Part shown: in pieces, positions 11,620 through 21,924 of the stretch
How positions within the stretch are numbered: the first letter of the stretch is position 1
Layout: the number at the start of each line of letters is the position of its first letter
Assembly (NCBI GenBank): GCA_918807975.1
Contig: OU964924.1
Coordinates: 17,653,695-17,717,694, forward strand
Direction of reading: 5' to 3'
DNA: 64,000 nucleotides
DNA from: Aplidium turbinatum
Taxonomy: Eukaryota > Chordata > Ascidiacea > Aplousobranchia > Polyclinidae
Translations under genes and position numbers: made by a program
Notes under the pieces: generated by a model
What the model saw: only the letters and a program-made list of their open reading frames with translations
The model's database searches: none
Told to the model about the DNA's origin: nothing

Positions 11620-12470
11620 TGTGATAATAGGGTGGCCCCTTTTGAGACAATTTTTTCATTTCAACTTGCATGGGTGATAAATTTTTGCCTTAACCCAAAA
11701 TATTATTAAATCCAAAAAGTGTTTTGAAATCTGACCCTGTTTAGACTCTGCCCCAACAGCATTTTTAAATCGAACCCCCTAAATCACGTTTGTTTTTAAT
11801 GATAAAATCAGTATTATTTCAGCTAGATATATATTGTTGGTATTCATTTTTATTGCTTTTGAGAAAGGAAGAGACTTGCATACCTTAATTGAAGATTTGA
11901 ACAACTTTTTTATTAATTCATTTTATAATATCACTGTAAATGCTTTTTAAATTGACCGATGAAGTGATATGATTTCTTTCTGAGAGTTAGGCAAAAGATA
12001 AAGTGATGAAAGCACTGCTAATTGATTAACCAAGAAATAACAGCGCACCACATTTCACACACTATAATCTATGTTTGTTTGGATTTTCTGGTGACCAGAT
12101 ACTTTTTCTCGATCCATGGCTTTTTTTCTTCCTTCTATGGTGCACAAAGCTTCACCAATTTGTCGTTTTAGCCCAGCCATCCGCCCAGTTGCTTCTGATG
12201 TCAGTTTAACTCCACATTCTACAGATTGAGTGTGACTTAGATAATTTAGATGAAGGTGATGTTCCACAAATTGCTTTATGTTAATGCATGATTTGTTCAA
12301 GGGAGGTTCATTCAAGGGAAGGACTCTTTTTTTGTTTGAGAGGTAGGATATTGTGGAGCGCCCACTGCCATATGTGTGCTTGTGTTGCGTATTTGTTGGG
12401 CTGCATGCGTGCAGTACATCAGTGGTAAATAACGTAAATGTACAGTGAAAAAACAAATGAGACACTTATC
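11620..12470 (-). mobile_element. Unclassified DNA transposon, C-terminal fragment plus terminus
   Basis: The minus strand from 12465 to 12055 encodes HLNYLSHTQSVECGVKLTSE, then ATGRMAGLKRQIGEAL and GRKKAMDREK. I recall a similar CHTQAVERxVKLVTEA motif from uncharacterised transposon proteins of cnidarians and arthropods. The sequence beyond the ORF (11620-11950) shares GTTGGTATTCATTT, CTATTG-like words and TGTTTAGAC..CTGC with the palindrome arms at 33.6 and 36.7 kb, so both belong to one family. The superfamily is unknown. Confidence 0.5.
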
Positions 12471-12699
12471 AAATATATTATTTTTGAATTTGAATTATTC
12501 AAACATTTTAGATTCGAATTCACTATTCTAAATTGTTCATCCCAAATCTAACACCAGTCACGACTACGAGGATCAATTTTTGGTGTATTGGTGACATCGA
12601 ATCAAATGTTGGTACAGAAAGACAAGTCAATTGTGAAGGCCTTTTTCCAGACAGAAGCAAGCCGTTGAGCTTTTCCAGTACCGACTTAAAATGTTTCTT

Positions 12700-12835
12700 T
12701 ATTAAATGCAACTCCACATTCCTTTCCATGCTGCGGTTGAGAGACTTTTCTCTGTTGGAAAAGACCTGCTAAAGCCAAAGAACTCAGCAACTCGCATTTT
12801 TGAAAGATGCGTAACAATAAATTTCACAAACAACG
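12700..12835 (+). mobile_element. hAT transposase fragment (dimerisation domain)
   Basis: The plus strand encodes FHAAVERLFSVGKDLLKPKN followed by SATRIFERCV. The (A/S)VERLFSxGxxxLxPKR signature is the C-terminal dimerisation region of hAT transposases. No matching termini were found around it. The following 12880-12960 has repeated GTAGCG/CGCTAC words that may be a worn terminus. Confidence 0.75.
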
Positions 12836-13069
12836 TGTCAGTTTTTTCTGTGTCAGAAAAGACAAAAGTAGCGGTAGCGTGCGCCACTTTAGCCCGAGTA
12901 GCAGTAACTAGTAGCACACTACTTTTATTGATCGGTAGCGCGCTACTTTTGAAGTAGCGGATGTCCATTGTCCATATCTGGTGATATCCAGGCTTTATCC
13001 AGCATGTGCAACGTTTCCACAATGTTGAGTTTGTTGACATTAGAAATTTCGAGATAGAGGGTGCTGCAT

Positions 13070-13265
13070 ATACACTGGGGACCAAAAACGCTTCGAGTCA
13101 ATCAAAGTTTTGAGTTAAAGATAGTTTTTTGAACGTTAGAGATAGTTTTTTGCATGTAAGATAGTTTTTTGATAGTTATTTGATAGGCATTTTGCAGGGA
13201 CCAGTCCACTGCCTTTAAGGTAAGGAGAGTTTCGAGTTAAAGATCGTCAACTTATCTAACATTGA
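13070..13265. repeat. Short tandem words (GTTAAAGATAGTTTTTTGA) in a possible pogo-like MITE
   Basis: Several copies of AGATAGTTTTTTG follow each other, bracketed by TTCGAGTCAAT and TTTCGAGTTAAAG. The TTCGAGTTAA words recall pogo/Tigger-type ends, but a clean inverted pair and TA duplication are not visible. Confidence 0.3.
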
Positions 13266-13860
13266 CTCTATAGCTAGGGGGATTAATTTTAATTTCAACT
13301 TTAGACCTGATTTTAGAATACGGTATATTCCAATACTTATGGTAAAAATTTTTTGTAATATTCATGGCTTTGTAAGTACAATGTACATATTATTCTTACA
13401 AAAGTAGAACTTTATTTAAACCTCTTCTTTGATAAAATGGATATGTATTATGTAGTGATTAACAAAGCTACACTTGTGTGGCGAAAACTTCATAATACAC
13501 TTGAATTTATCAATTCAGTGCGGCAGCCTACTAGTGCTAAGCAGAGACATCAAATCTATGCCCACTGAAACAAAGGCGGACACGACACGGACACACTAAT
13601 CACTAAGCCGAAAAGAAGATGACATATTGGTATCACTTGGATGAGAACAGTGAAAGCAAGAATGGTATGGAAAGGCATGTGGAAGCCATGTGCCAGCAGT
13701 GGCATGACTGGTAGATGGTGATGAAATCACTAAATTGGTTAAAGTACAGGTGAAAAGTATCGTCAGAGTATTTTTCAGGTGTTTCAATTTCATTTAACAC
13801 TTGCCAAGGTTAAAAAAGATACAAAATAATTTACAATTTCAAAGAATGAATTTAACCTAC

Positions 13861-14092
13861 TTATCAACGTGATTTTCAAAGGACAAGACAACAGGATATG
13901 GAGAGGTCTTAAAGGCACTCTCATTAATGGCTTCAATAACTTCAATGAATGAAACAGGAGTACAAAATGTGAATCCATGATTAATGTAAGGATCTTCATC
14001 GCCCTCCCAACAATCCAGCTCCACACAACGGCACCCGGTTAGAAGAACCTGGCGATACATTTCCGCCATTGACTTGCTGCGATATTGTGTTC
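13861..14092 (-). CDS. PLCB: Phospholipase C-beta exon, catalytic X domain
   Basis: This 232-nt exon (AG acceptor at 14093-14094, GTAGGT donor at 13855-13860) encodes [40 protein letters not shown] and, at its end, [11 protein letters not shown] isozymes hydrolyse PIP2 to IP3 and diacylglycerol at the plasma membrane. In PLCD1 numbering, VELDCW supplies the Ca2+ ligands Glu341 and Asp343, NHGF the second catalytic His356, and FENH Glu390. All are present, so this part of the active site is complete. The loop [13 protein letters not shown] matches the PLCB1/3 length. Phases fit both neighbouring exons. Confidence 0.95.
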
Positions 14093-14255
14093 CTGTCATA
14101 ACAAGATCATGGTTACGTTGGCACTTGGCAGAAAAGTTGTTTGATTCAAAATTACCACAAACTGATTAAACAATTCCATGTGACTTTGAACTTGCAATTA
14201 AAAGTCTGTTATTTGTAAAACATCAAAGTGGTTGGGTATTAGATGTACTTTAGAT

Positions 14256-14530
14256 CAGTGGTTCCCACACTGAGCGATAAAGTGGTACAAAACTTGAAAA
14301 TTGCGATTAGAAGGTTGCAGATGGATCGAGACTGCAGGATTCGTTTCAGGAGCTAAAGTCAGAATAAAATAAACCTAAACATGGTGAAGTATTTACAGTA
14401 GAAGAAAAACGAAATGTAAATACTTCACCACTTTCAGGTTTATTTCATTCTGACGCTAGTTCCTGAAGAGAGTCAGACGAAAACCTGCAGCTTCGAGCTA
14501 TCTGCAACCTTCTACTCGCAAGTTAGTTGT
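14256..14530. repeat. hAT-like left end followed by a ~100-bp-arm hairpin
   Basis: CAGTGGTTCCCACACTG at 14256 looks like a hAT terminal repeat, but no right end was found. Directly after it, 14302-14396 and 14415-14523 are inverted copies of each other (GGTGAAGTATTTAC against GTAAATACTTCACC; GCAGATGGATCGAG-like against CTCGAAGC..TGC) around a ~19-bp loop. The structure lies in a PLC-beta intron. Confidence 0.7.
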
Positions 14531-14896
14531 GTGCTCATGGTATTGCACAAAATAACGAGAGTCTAAAATTACTACAATCATCAAGACTACAGTGACCACC
14601 AAAATAAAACAACACTAGAGTGACCGCAAATATATCTGCGAAAATGTATTTTATCGAAATAGAAAGTTGGAACTGCAGCTGTATAATGGTTAATGAAAGG
14701 GCGACCCATATTGTCAGGTGTGTTGGTTTACTATCAACTTGTAACCTTGCCTTTTTTGACAAATGTTTCTTTGGATATACTGTATTCATTTCCAGAAAAT
14801 TTATTGATTATTACATTTTTTCGAGTTTTTAAGCAGCCATTGGCATATACATACCTGCTTGGTTAAATACGCTTCTATTAGTTAATAACAACTTAC

Positions 14897-15043
14897 CAGT
14901 AAGATACGTATTGTGAGAAGAGTTGATGAAATAATGAGACAAAGGCAGACTAAGGTCCTGATATTCAGCATACATGTCTGTCCCAACAATTAGATTGTTA
15001 TCAGATTGCAGATAGGCGTCAAAACCTTCTTGTGTCATCTGAC
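14897..15043 (-). CDS. PLCB: Phospholipase C-beta exon, EF-hand end and start of X domain
   Basis: The 147-nt exon (acceptor AG 15044-15045, donor GTAAGT 14891-14896) encodes QMTQEGFDAYLQSDNNLIVG, then LSLPLSHYFINSSHNTYLT. The SSHNTY block holds the catalytic His311 and the Ca2+ ligand Asn312 (PLCD1 numbering). LSHYFINSSHNTYLT is nearly identical to vertebrate PLCB1 and argues for the PLCB1-3 branch. The first codon (Gly) is split with the 25395-25564 exon and the last Gly with the 13861-14092 exon. Confidence 0.95.
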
Positions 15044-15061
15044 CTGTGGATGTGAAAAGTC

Positions 15062-15729
15062 GTGTCACACAAAATTAGATGGCATAAAAGATAGATGATG
15101 TCAGGGTTTCCTGAACTGTCACACAAAGATTTGTTAAAATTGCAAAAAAAACTTGACCTGGATTTGTGTAAAATATGATGTCATTGGTGCAGAATTGATA
15201 GAACTCTTGCTCAGTCTGAACAAAACAGCAACCAATGGGAAAGATGTAACTGACTGAGAAAGGCTAGGGATTAAAACAGCCAGCTAAAAAAATTATTAAA
15301 TTGGCCACCCATTTGACATTACTTTATGTTATAACAACCGTAACTGGATAAAAAGTGTGACCAGTGGTCGTTTTAGCTGTGAGTCACTCATCATAAACAT
15401 GTTGTTTGGTCCTTTTTAAATGCTCACGGTTCAGAAAACCTTTCAAAAACAAATATTTTTTCAATGTTTTAGTATCAGTTTTAAAAAATCAACATGAAGT
15501 TTAAAAAGTTTTTACTGTGACATGACAGGGTATCGAACGTAGGCCTACTGCAGCTGCGAGCTCTGCATACATCATTTCTATGTTCTCTGACGCCACTCAA
15601 TTGATTCTGGAATCTGTGTAACCTTGCAGGCTTACAATTCATTCCTATGTCTCTCACAAGCGCTCAGGACTGGAATTTCAGAACGCGTGGCCGCTCTCTT
15701 GCAATTGCGTTACATATGCATAGTTTATA
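15062..15729. other. Intronic stretch, no gene recognised
   Basis: This is the start of the 10.3-kb intron between the exons at 14897 and 25395. An open stretch at about 15150-15215 on the minus strand looks exon-like but does not fit the PLC-beta reading frame. Nothing else is recognised. Confidence 0.4.
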
Positions 15730-16090
15730 GTCTCAAAGAGATGACTCTTGCAGGTCCTTTATGAAGCGTCTCCAACTTGTTATCAATGCAAATGGCGGAC
15801 ACATTGAGTAAAACTTGTTTTTCCTAAATATTTGTTTATTTGATAATTATATTAAAACAATGAAAACTATTAATACTACAAAAAGTGCTCAATGCTAAGC
15901 AAAAAAAGCAAAGCCGAGCAAATTAAATCAAATATAGTTATTACTATCTGAATCCTTAACAGCCTGTTTCACCTATACGGATCATCAGAAGTTCTATTCC
16001 AATAAAAACAATAATATTATATCTTTATTACTCAAAAATTGTCTACCATTTGTTAAATACAGTTGTTTGAAGTTATAACAATAATTATTA
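15730..16090 (+). mobile_element. mariner 3' fragment
   Basis: The plus strand encodes DSCRSFMKRLQLVINANGGH followed by IE and a stop, a typical mariner transposase C-terminus. This and the following 3' noncoding sequence match the mariner end at 62980-63158 closely. The match is interrupted at about 15857-16018 by a hammerhead-bearing repeat. The 5' part of the transposon is missing. Confidence 0.8.
15857..16018 (-). mobile_element. Short repeat with a hammerhead ribozyme motif, inserted in mariner
   Basis: The segment is absent from the related mariner at 63.1 kb. It is flanked by ATAATTATATT and ATAATATTATAT, a possible imperfect target duplication. On the minus strand, CTGATGA (15982-15988) is followed by a CC/GG-closed stem, then GAAA (15967-15970), the 3-bp stem ACA-GGC-TGT, and U at the cleavage position. 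Stem I pairs CUU with AAG and then GAA with UUC across a bulge. The rest (TGCTCAATGCTAAGC words) is shared with 38543-38625. Short-stem-III type I hammerheads are known from Penelope-like elements and retrozymes. Confidence 0.7.
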
Positions 16091-16625
16091 TTGATGACCC
16101 TTTATAATGACGTTGCAGACCGACGACATTACATATATGACCTTTCAAACCAAAAACTAATAGCAAATTTTATGTTCTGCAGGACACTTAGAAGTCAGCT
16201 TTCTCAATTCACGGAATTTTTTAGCGGTTTTTAAGTTTTTTGATCAATCAAGCAATGGTTAAAACATTTTAATTCATTTTGGCAAAACAATCAATTACAC
16301 ACTGTATGATTAAATGAAAGCTGAACTGATTTTTCCAGCATTTCACGTCATGTGGTCAGCTCAACAACGACTAGTTGAGCAACAGTGTTAGAAAAGATAT
16401 TTTTTTGATTGTTCTTCTTGAAAAATTTTGTCAACATTAGCTTGTTATTCTGAAAGTGCAGTGTAATATTGCACAGTGAAGGCAAGCACAGAAAAGAAGT
16501 ACTCTGTGGGCTCAGTAAGGCCACCAGTCCACCACGATCTGCCACCACAAACAAATGTTTATGTTTAACGGGTATACAGTGTTGTGAATTTAATGAAGTA
16601 TCAAGTATCGGGTAGCGGCATGGGT
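16091..16625. other. No gene recognised
   Basis: This AT-rich intronic DNA separates the mariner fragment from the RTE-type LINE. Only short ORFs occur. Confidence 0.4.
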
Positions 16626-16651
16626 AGGCTACACTGTCCTGTGGATTACCC

Positions 16652-16780
16652 ATGGAGGATGGTGTAAGACGCTCCTCCCTTCCGCAGTCTGGGGTCGTAC
16701 CATGGGCACGTATGAGAAACCTCTTGCCCCCCGATCAGGGACACGGAAGTCATGGTAAGCAGGTGACGGATGAGGAGTAA
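16652..16780 (+). CDS. Short upstream ORF of the RTE-type LINE (42 aa)
   Basis: The ORF begins MEDGVRRSSLPQSGVVPWAR and ends KQVTDEE. It lies about 160 bp before the large ORF. Some RTE elements, such as C. elegans RTE-1, are described with a very short ORF1, so it may be comparable. It could equally be untranslated leader. No domain is recognised. Confidence 0.35.
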   Translation: MEDGVRRSSLPQSGVVPWARMRNLLPPDQGHGSHGKQVTDEE

Positions 16781-16937
16781 AGGCAGCTGATATGGTTTCA
16801 GAACTGGTTTTATTTCTCACGGTGCTAGGCAGAAGATACTGAACAAAGTACAATGGCTAGGACCCTCGTCCTGTAAGGACACTGCCCACACAGAAGGCAA
16901 CTGCAAACCACTGTGTGCTATCTTTGCAAAGAAAATT

Positions 16938-19910
16938 ATGGTCAGACAAATAAAAAGAAGTCAAATGAACAGCGTAAACGGGGTTTACAAGGTAAACACC
17001 TCGCTCGGAAGGAATTGCCATGTGCGACAGGTGGCACCCGATCGTCATAATGCGACTGTCAGCAAAGTTAAACCAAAACGCATAGGAACGTGGAATGTGC
17101 GTACTTTGTATCAAAAAGGGAAACTTGCTAATGTTATGCAGGAAATGAAACGAATGAGTATAAATATTCTTGGCTTAGCAGAAGTTCGTTGGACTGGTAC
17201 AGGTACAACCACATTGGATGGTTGCAAAATCTTATATTCCGGAAGTGATCAACATCAAAGAGGTGTTGGTATAATACTTGATTCTGCTACATCTGCAACT
17301 TTCAAAGGATTCTGGCCTGTATCAGACCGGGTAATGGTTGTTAAACTAAAAGCTAAACCTTTTGACATTGGAATAGTTCAAACGTACGCCCCAACATCAA
17401 GTCATGATTGGGATGATACAGAAACATTTTATGAGGACGTTGAGCGTGCCATCAGACAATTAAAATCACAAGACATCAAAATTATTATGGGGGATTTTAA
17501 TGCAAAAGTGGGAAACGAACGAATTGAAGACATTGTGGGCCCACACGGTCTTGGTAAAATGAACGACAGAGGAGAACGACTGATTGAATGGTGCAGAGAC
17601 AATGAATATCTAATCACTAATACATGGTCGGAAAACCACCCACGAAGAAAATGGACTTGGAGAAGCCCGGGTGATAGATCCAAGAATCAGATCGATTATA
17701 TCCTTGCTCAAAAGCGGTTTCGTAACGCCATTCTATCATCTAAATCAATGCCTGGTGCAGACTGCGATAGTGACCATGTTCCAGTTGTCTGCTCTCTGAG
17801 AGTCAAGCTAAAGAGATGCAAGAAAACTAAACCAAACCCGAAATATGAAATTGATTTACTACGTAGAAATCCCGAAATACGTACAAAATTTTCCGTCTCA
17901 GTCAAAAACAAATACGAGTCGCTTGAAAGGCTAACAACAACAGATAAAATACTGGAACAATTTAAAAATAGCGTGTCGGAATCACTGGAAGAGTTCATAC
18001 CACTAGTCAAAACTGAGAAACAAAAGAAATGGATGACATCTGAAATTCTTGACCTCATGGAAGAAAGAAGAAAAGCAAAGAATAATAAACAAAGATACAA
18101 AATTTTGAACAAGAAAATAAAAAAGATGTGTGTTGATGCTAAAGAAACCTGGATAAATACTCAATGTGAAGAAATCGAAAATGTTAAAATCAAAGACAGT
18201 AAATATATACACAAGAAGGTGAAAGAGGTAACAGGGAAGAAGAGGTATTGCTCACAAGCAGGATGCATCAAGGCAAATGATGGAACTATTCTGATGGACC
18301 AAAAAGATATTCTGCAGCGTTGGTGTGAATACATTGAAGAGCTGTTTTTCGACGAACGCGGAAACAAGCCAGGCATCTCCAAACCCATGGAAGGTCCTGC
18401 TATTATGAAAGAAGAAGTAAGAATCGCTATGAACAAAACAAAACATGGAAGAGCAGTTGGACCAGATAATATCTCAGTTGAAATTATCGAAGCTTTAGAT
18501 GAGTGGGGTTTAGACCTAACCACTGAGATCTTAAATCATATTTATGACACCGGAAACATCCCTAGTGATATGGTACGTTCCATATTCATAACTTTACCAA
18601 AGAAAACCGGAGCAACAGAATGCTCACTCCACAGAACAATTAGCCTTATGAGTCACCTAACAAAGATCCTACTCCGAATCGTGATGATGAGATTGAGACC
18701 AAAACTAAAACCGGAAATTTCAACAGCACAGTTTGGATTTGTCCCAGACAAAGGGACCAGAAATGGAATTTTTACATTAAAAATGTTAACAGAGAGATGT
18801 ATAGAAAAGAACAAGGATCTTTATCTATGTTTCATAGACTTTTCTAAAGCTTTTGATAAGGTTCAACATGCCAAATTATTCCATATACTGCATTCTTTAG
18901 ATATCGACGGTAAAGACCTCAGAGTCATACGAAACCTCTATTGGGAACAAACGGCTGCAATACGTATAAATAACGATCTTAGCGAATTCAAATCGATACA
19001 ACGTGGCGTCAGACAAGGATGTGTCCTATCTCCAGATCTTTTCAACGTTTACAGTGAGATGATTTTGAGAGACATCGAAAATATGAATGGAGTAAAGGTT
19101 GGAGGACAAAATATAACAAACTTGAGATACGCTGATGATACAGTCTTGATAGCAGAATCTGCAAACAATCTACAGGACTTATTAAATTCTGTTGTCAATA
19201 ACAGTAAAGCAATGGGTTTAGAGTTAAATTCAAGAAAAACAGAATGCATGACGGTATCAAAAAAGAAAACTTATCCAAATTGCAACTTAACACTCAATGG
19301 TGCTACAGTGAAACAAGTTGATAAATTTAAATATCTTGGATATATTATAACTTCCGATGGCAAAAGTGACACTGAAATTAAAAAGAGAATCGCCATAGCA
19401 AAGGATACTTTCAGTAAAATGAGCACAGTCTTCAGGAATCGCAACATGACAATAAAGACCAAAATTAAAGTTTTAAAAGCATATGTAGAATCAATTCTAA
19501 CCTACGGATGTGAATGCTGGACAATAAGTAAAGATATGAAGAAAAGACTAGAGGCTGCTGAGATGTGGTTTCTCAGAAGGATGTTGAGGATATCTTGGAC
19601 TGAAAAGAAGAGTAATGACGAAGTTATGAAATTGGCAAATGCAGAAAGGAGATTAATAACAACAGTTAGAAGGCGTCAGATGCAATTTGTAGGTCATATT
19701 CACAGACATGGAGATTTGGAAAAATTAGCTCTATTGGGGATGATACAGGGAAAAAGAAGCAGAGGTCGACAAAGATTAACTTATTTAAACAGCTTGAATC
19801 AATGGGCCACAAACACAACAGTTAAAACGAACGATTTTATACGAATGGCAAATGACAGAGAAGTTTGGAAGACCATGATCGCCAACGTCTGTATCAGATC
19901 AGGCACATAA
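16938..19910 (+). CDS. RTE-type LINE ORF2: APE endonuclease and reverse transcriptase (990 aa)
   Basis: The protein nicks target DNA and copies its own RNA at the nick. The APE-type endonuclease occupies roughly residues 45-300: TWNVRTLYQKGKL, GLAEVRWTG, QTYAPTSSHD, GDFNAKVG and SDHVPV carry the conserved Asn, Glu, Tyr, Asp/Asn and His. The reverse transcriptase follows at about 480-800: RTISLMSH, FGFVPDKGTRNGIF, FIDFSKAFDKVQ, GVRQGCVLSPDLFN, RYADDTVLIAE (catalytic Asp pair) and FKYLGYII. The C-terminal block with CWTISK, EMWFLRRMLRISW and NDEV is typical of RTE. The start Met at 16938 is the first in frame, but the true start may be a later one. No internal stop is present. Confidence 0.92.
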   Translation: MVRQIKRSQMNSVNGVYKVNTSLGRNCHVRQVAPDRHNATVSKVKPKRIGTWNVRTLYQKGKLANVMQEMKRMSINILGLAEVRWTGTGTTTLDGCKILYSGSDQHQRGVGIILDSATSATFKGFWPVSDRVMVVKLKAKPFDIGIVQTYAPTSSHDWDDTETFYEDVERAIRQLKSQDIKIIMGDFNAKVGNERIEDIVGPHGLGKMNDRGERLIEWCRDNEYLITNTWSENHPRRKWTWRSPGDRSKNQIDYILAQKRFRNAILSSKSMPGADCDSDHVPVVCSLRVKLKRCKKTKPNPKYEIDLLRRNPEIRTKFSVSVKNKYESLERLTTTDKILEQFKNSVSESLEEFIPLVKTEKQKKWMTSEILDLMEERRKAKNNKQRYKILNKKIKKMCVDAKETWINTQCEEIENVKIKDSKYIHKKVKEVTGKKRYCSQAGCIKANDGTILMDQKDILQRWCEYIEELFFDERGNKPGISKPMEGPAIMKEEVRIAMNKTKHGRAVGPDNISVEIIEALDEWGLDLTTEILNHIYDTGNIPSDMVRSIFITLPKKTGATECSLHRTISLMSHLTKILLRIVMMRLRPKLKPEISTAQFGFVPDKGTRNGIFTLKMLTERCIEKNKDLYLCFIDFSKAFDKVQHAKLFHILHSLDIDGKDLRVIRNLYWEQTAAIRINNDLSEFKSIQRGVRQGCVLSPDLFNVYSEMILRDIENMNGVKVGGQNITNLRYADDTVLIAESANNLQDLLNSVVNNSKAMGLELNSRKTECMTVSKKKTYPNCNLTLNGATVKQVDKFKYLGYIITSDGKSDTEIKKRIAIAKDTFSKMSTVFRNRNMTIKTKIKVLKAYVESILTYGCECWTISKDMKKRLEAAEMWFLRRMLRISWTEKKSNDEVMKLANAERRLITTVRRRQMQFVGHIHRHGDLEKLALLGMIQGKRSRGRQRLTYLNSLNQWATNTTVKTNDFIRMANDREVWKTMIANVCIRSGT

Positions 19911-19923
19911 TCATCATCATCAC

Positions 19924-20738
19924 TTTTCACAAAATTTCTTTGCTAAAGAGCATTCCTGACATAGTACAATTCTGCGTCCGATGAAGCAAACTTGCCTACT
20001 TTTCTTCACCTGCAAGAGCTGAAAGAAAGTCAAGCAGAGAAGCTATAACTATCATTTTTCTTTGGAATGAAAAGGATAAGGTTTGTTTGGGGATTTACTA
20101 TGTCTTTAGGTTTATTTCAACAAGCTGCTGCAAATGAGTTGAAAAATTGTTGATCGGCTACGGGATGCCAGAAATTATTTTCCTTTCCTGTAGGGTGCAG
20201 TAAGCTCAAAATGGTTGGAAACCACTGCTCTACCCACTAAGCTGCTGCGAAATTACAATCATTAGTCTTGTACCTACAATCCTACATGGCAAGGAATAAG
20301 TGACCCATTGAAATGTCGTTCATATTTTGGAATTAAGTTTCTGACACCTGTGGGAGTTCTGGAAAGAGTGTTGGAAAAAAAGTTGAGGTAAGGCGACAAC
20401 CCATGCCATGCAGATGGGAACCAGCTTGAAGGAAAAACGGGGCAGCAGATGATGCAATCTTTGAGGCATAATATTTACAAGAAATGTTTATAAAAGAACA
20501 TAGTATTATACTATGCTCTTGAGGGCATTGATAAAAACTTTCAGCCAAAATACCAAGAAAAATAATGCAGAAAAACCTGAGAAATAATCATGCAAGAAGT
20601 GATGGCAAGATATAAACTAAAACTGTGCAGACAATCAGGACTGCTTTGCAATTTTGGATTTGAGATTTTTACTTTTGCGATTTGTGCCCCATGTTCATAG
20701 GGCTCAAACCTCAAGACTTTTAATTTCAATGTTGTTAA
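19924..20738. other. Intronic stretch with one hAT-like right end
   Basis: GGTTGGAAACCACTG at about 20209-20223 resembles a hAT right terminus (inverted CAGTGGTTTCCAACC). No left end with a matching 8-bp duplication was found. The remainder is unassigned AT-rich DNA. Confidence 0.4.
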
Positions 20739-20970
20739 ATGTGGTGTCCGCAGAGTTCAATCCTTGGACCTTCACTTTTTCTTCTATGTGTGAATGATCT
20801 TCCTAATATACCCCTTTCTCAGCTATACTCTTTGCTGATGATTAAAACTTTTATATGTCAGATAAATGTTTGTCATCTCTCCAAAAAAATGTCAATTAGA
20901 GAGATAGAAAAAATTGATGTGTGGATAAAATCCAATAAGCTGTCATTAAATTATAGTAAAAGTTCTTAAA
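20739..20970 (+). mobile_element. LINE reverse transcriptase fragment
   Basis: The plus strand encodes SSILGPSLFLLCVNDLPNIP, then after a frame slip the worn YADDT region, then REIEKIDVWIKSNKLSLNYS. This matches RT motifs from PQGSILGPLLFLLYVNDLP to the thumb of CR1/L2/Jockey-like LINEs. It stops where the hammerhead-bearing repeat starts. A 3' part possibly of the same element is at 23250-23675. Confidence 0.75.
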
Positions 20971-20996
20971 TCAAATATACTTATTACTCTTTAAAC

Positions 20997-21732
20997 CAGG
21001 GGTTCTCAACCTTTTGTTTTGGCGGACCCCTTTGGTACCTTCAAAGTGGTCACGGACCATTAAAAAATTTTATCTGAATTTTTGGGATATCGCTACTCCT
21101 ATAATGGAATCAAATGTTTCATAAGTTTCGAAACGACACACTTTGAATAATTTGCTAAACTTGCGACGCACTTATGATGGTTGATAATGACATTGACAAA
21201 ATTATGTTATCTGAGCTATGTGTTGGCACACAGCATCAAAAATCAGTAATCTATATGTTGATTTGATGTTTTTATATAAATTTTACCAAAAATCAATCGA
21301 ATTTTACAACCGTTACAAAGAATTTCTCCCTTTTTTCATTTCTAATCAATTCGTTTATAATCTTTGTCATTGCAAAGCTGTGAGTGGTGATAGACTGCTG
21401 ACAAACGTTTGCATTTCAAAGTTAAGCATTGATCAATAGACTGCTGTCTCAAAAGAATTAAGTTGAACAATATGAACATAGCCTTACTAAAAAATTAATT
21501 CATTTACCGATCTATGATATTTTTTTAGTTAGGAAACTAGACCTCTGTGCAATGTCCTTTGAAAGGTTACATTTGAAAGGACATCGCACCGGTTCGTTGG
21601 GAAGTACAGTTTGAAAATCACTGTAGGCCTAACACACAAATAAAGCACAACCTACCAATTTTTTAATTTTGTAATTTATCAATCATGTTGCAAACTTGAA
21701 AACTTTCACGGACCCCCGGTTGAGAACCACTG
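20997..21732. mobile_element. Non-autonomous hAT (736 bp), exact 8-bp duplication
   Basis: The ends are CAGGGGTTCTCAACC and its inverted partner GGTTGAGAACCACTG. CTTTAAAC is duplicated exactly at 20989-20996 and 21733-21740. The interior has no transposase. The target nnnTAnnn pattern and CAGnGGTTCTCAA ends suggest the Buster branch of hAT. It landed in the hammerhead-bearing repeat, beside ribozyme stem I. Confidence 0.92.
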
Positions 21733-21734
21733 CT

Positions 21735-21792
21735 TTAAACCCTTGACAGCCTGTTTCACCCTAAAAGGAGAATCATCAGAAGGTTTTTATTC
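21735..21792 (-). ncRNA. Type I hammerhead ribozyme, complete core
   Basis: Minus-strand order: stem I strand AAAAACCTT (21788-21780); conserved CTGATGA (21779-21773); stem II around CCTTTTAGG; GAAA (21757-21754); 3-bp stem III ACA/TGT closed by GGC; cleavage triplet GTC (21747-21745); return strand AAGGGTTT (21744-21737). Stem I pairs AAGG with CCUU and UUU with AAA around one unpaired G. All invariant core bases are present. The position next to the stem II core (10.1/11.1) is U-U, a weakness. It sits in a dispersed short repeat, which suggests a Penelope-like element or retrozyme origin. Confidence 0.75.
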
Positions 21793-21924
21793 AAATAGAA
21801 TATATGTGTATATTAATATTCATATAATATAATATTAATACAAATTCTATTATACACTACGTGCTCCCATAAAGTGTTACAGAACAAGATTGTCCAATCG
21901 TGTCTTTTTTGCCAATATTTACAA

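Larger units (their letters stand above)
16626..19923 (+). mobile_element. Full-length, apparently intact RTE-type LINE
   Basis: The element comprises a GC-richer leader from about 16626, a 42-codon ORF, a 990-aa endonuclease/RT ORF and an almost absent 3' UTR. The stop codon is followed at once by a short ATC repeat (19911-19923). Very short 3' UTRs with microsatellite tails are usual in the RTE clade. The leader start is approximate, and no clear target duplication was found. The open frame and complete catalytic motifs suggest a recent insertion into the PLC-beta intron, on the strand opposite to the gene. Confidence 0.85.

Noticed and set aside
15150-15215. Minus-strand segment TEQEFYQFCTNDIIFYTNP with acceptor- and donor-like borders
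   Set aside because: It is 58 nt long and would break the PLC-beta frame, because the neighbouring exons already join with matching split codons and homologues have nothing at this place.
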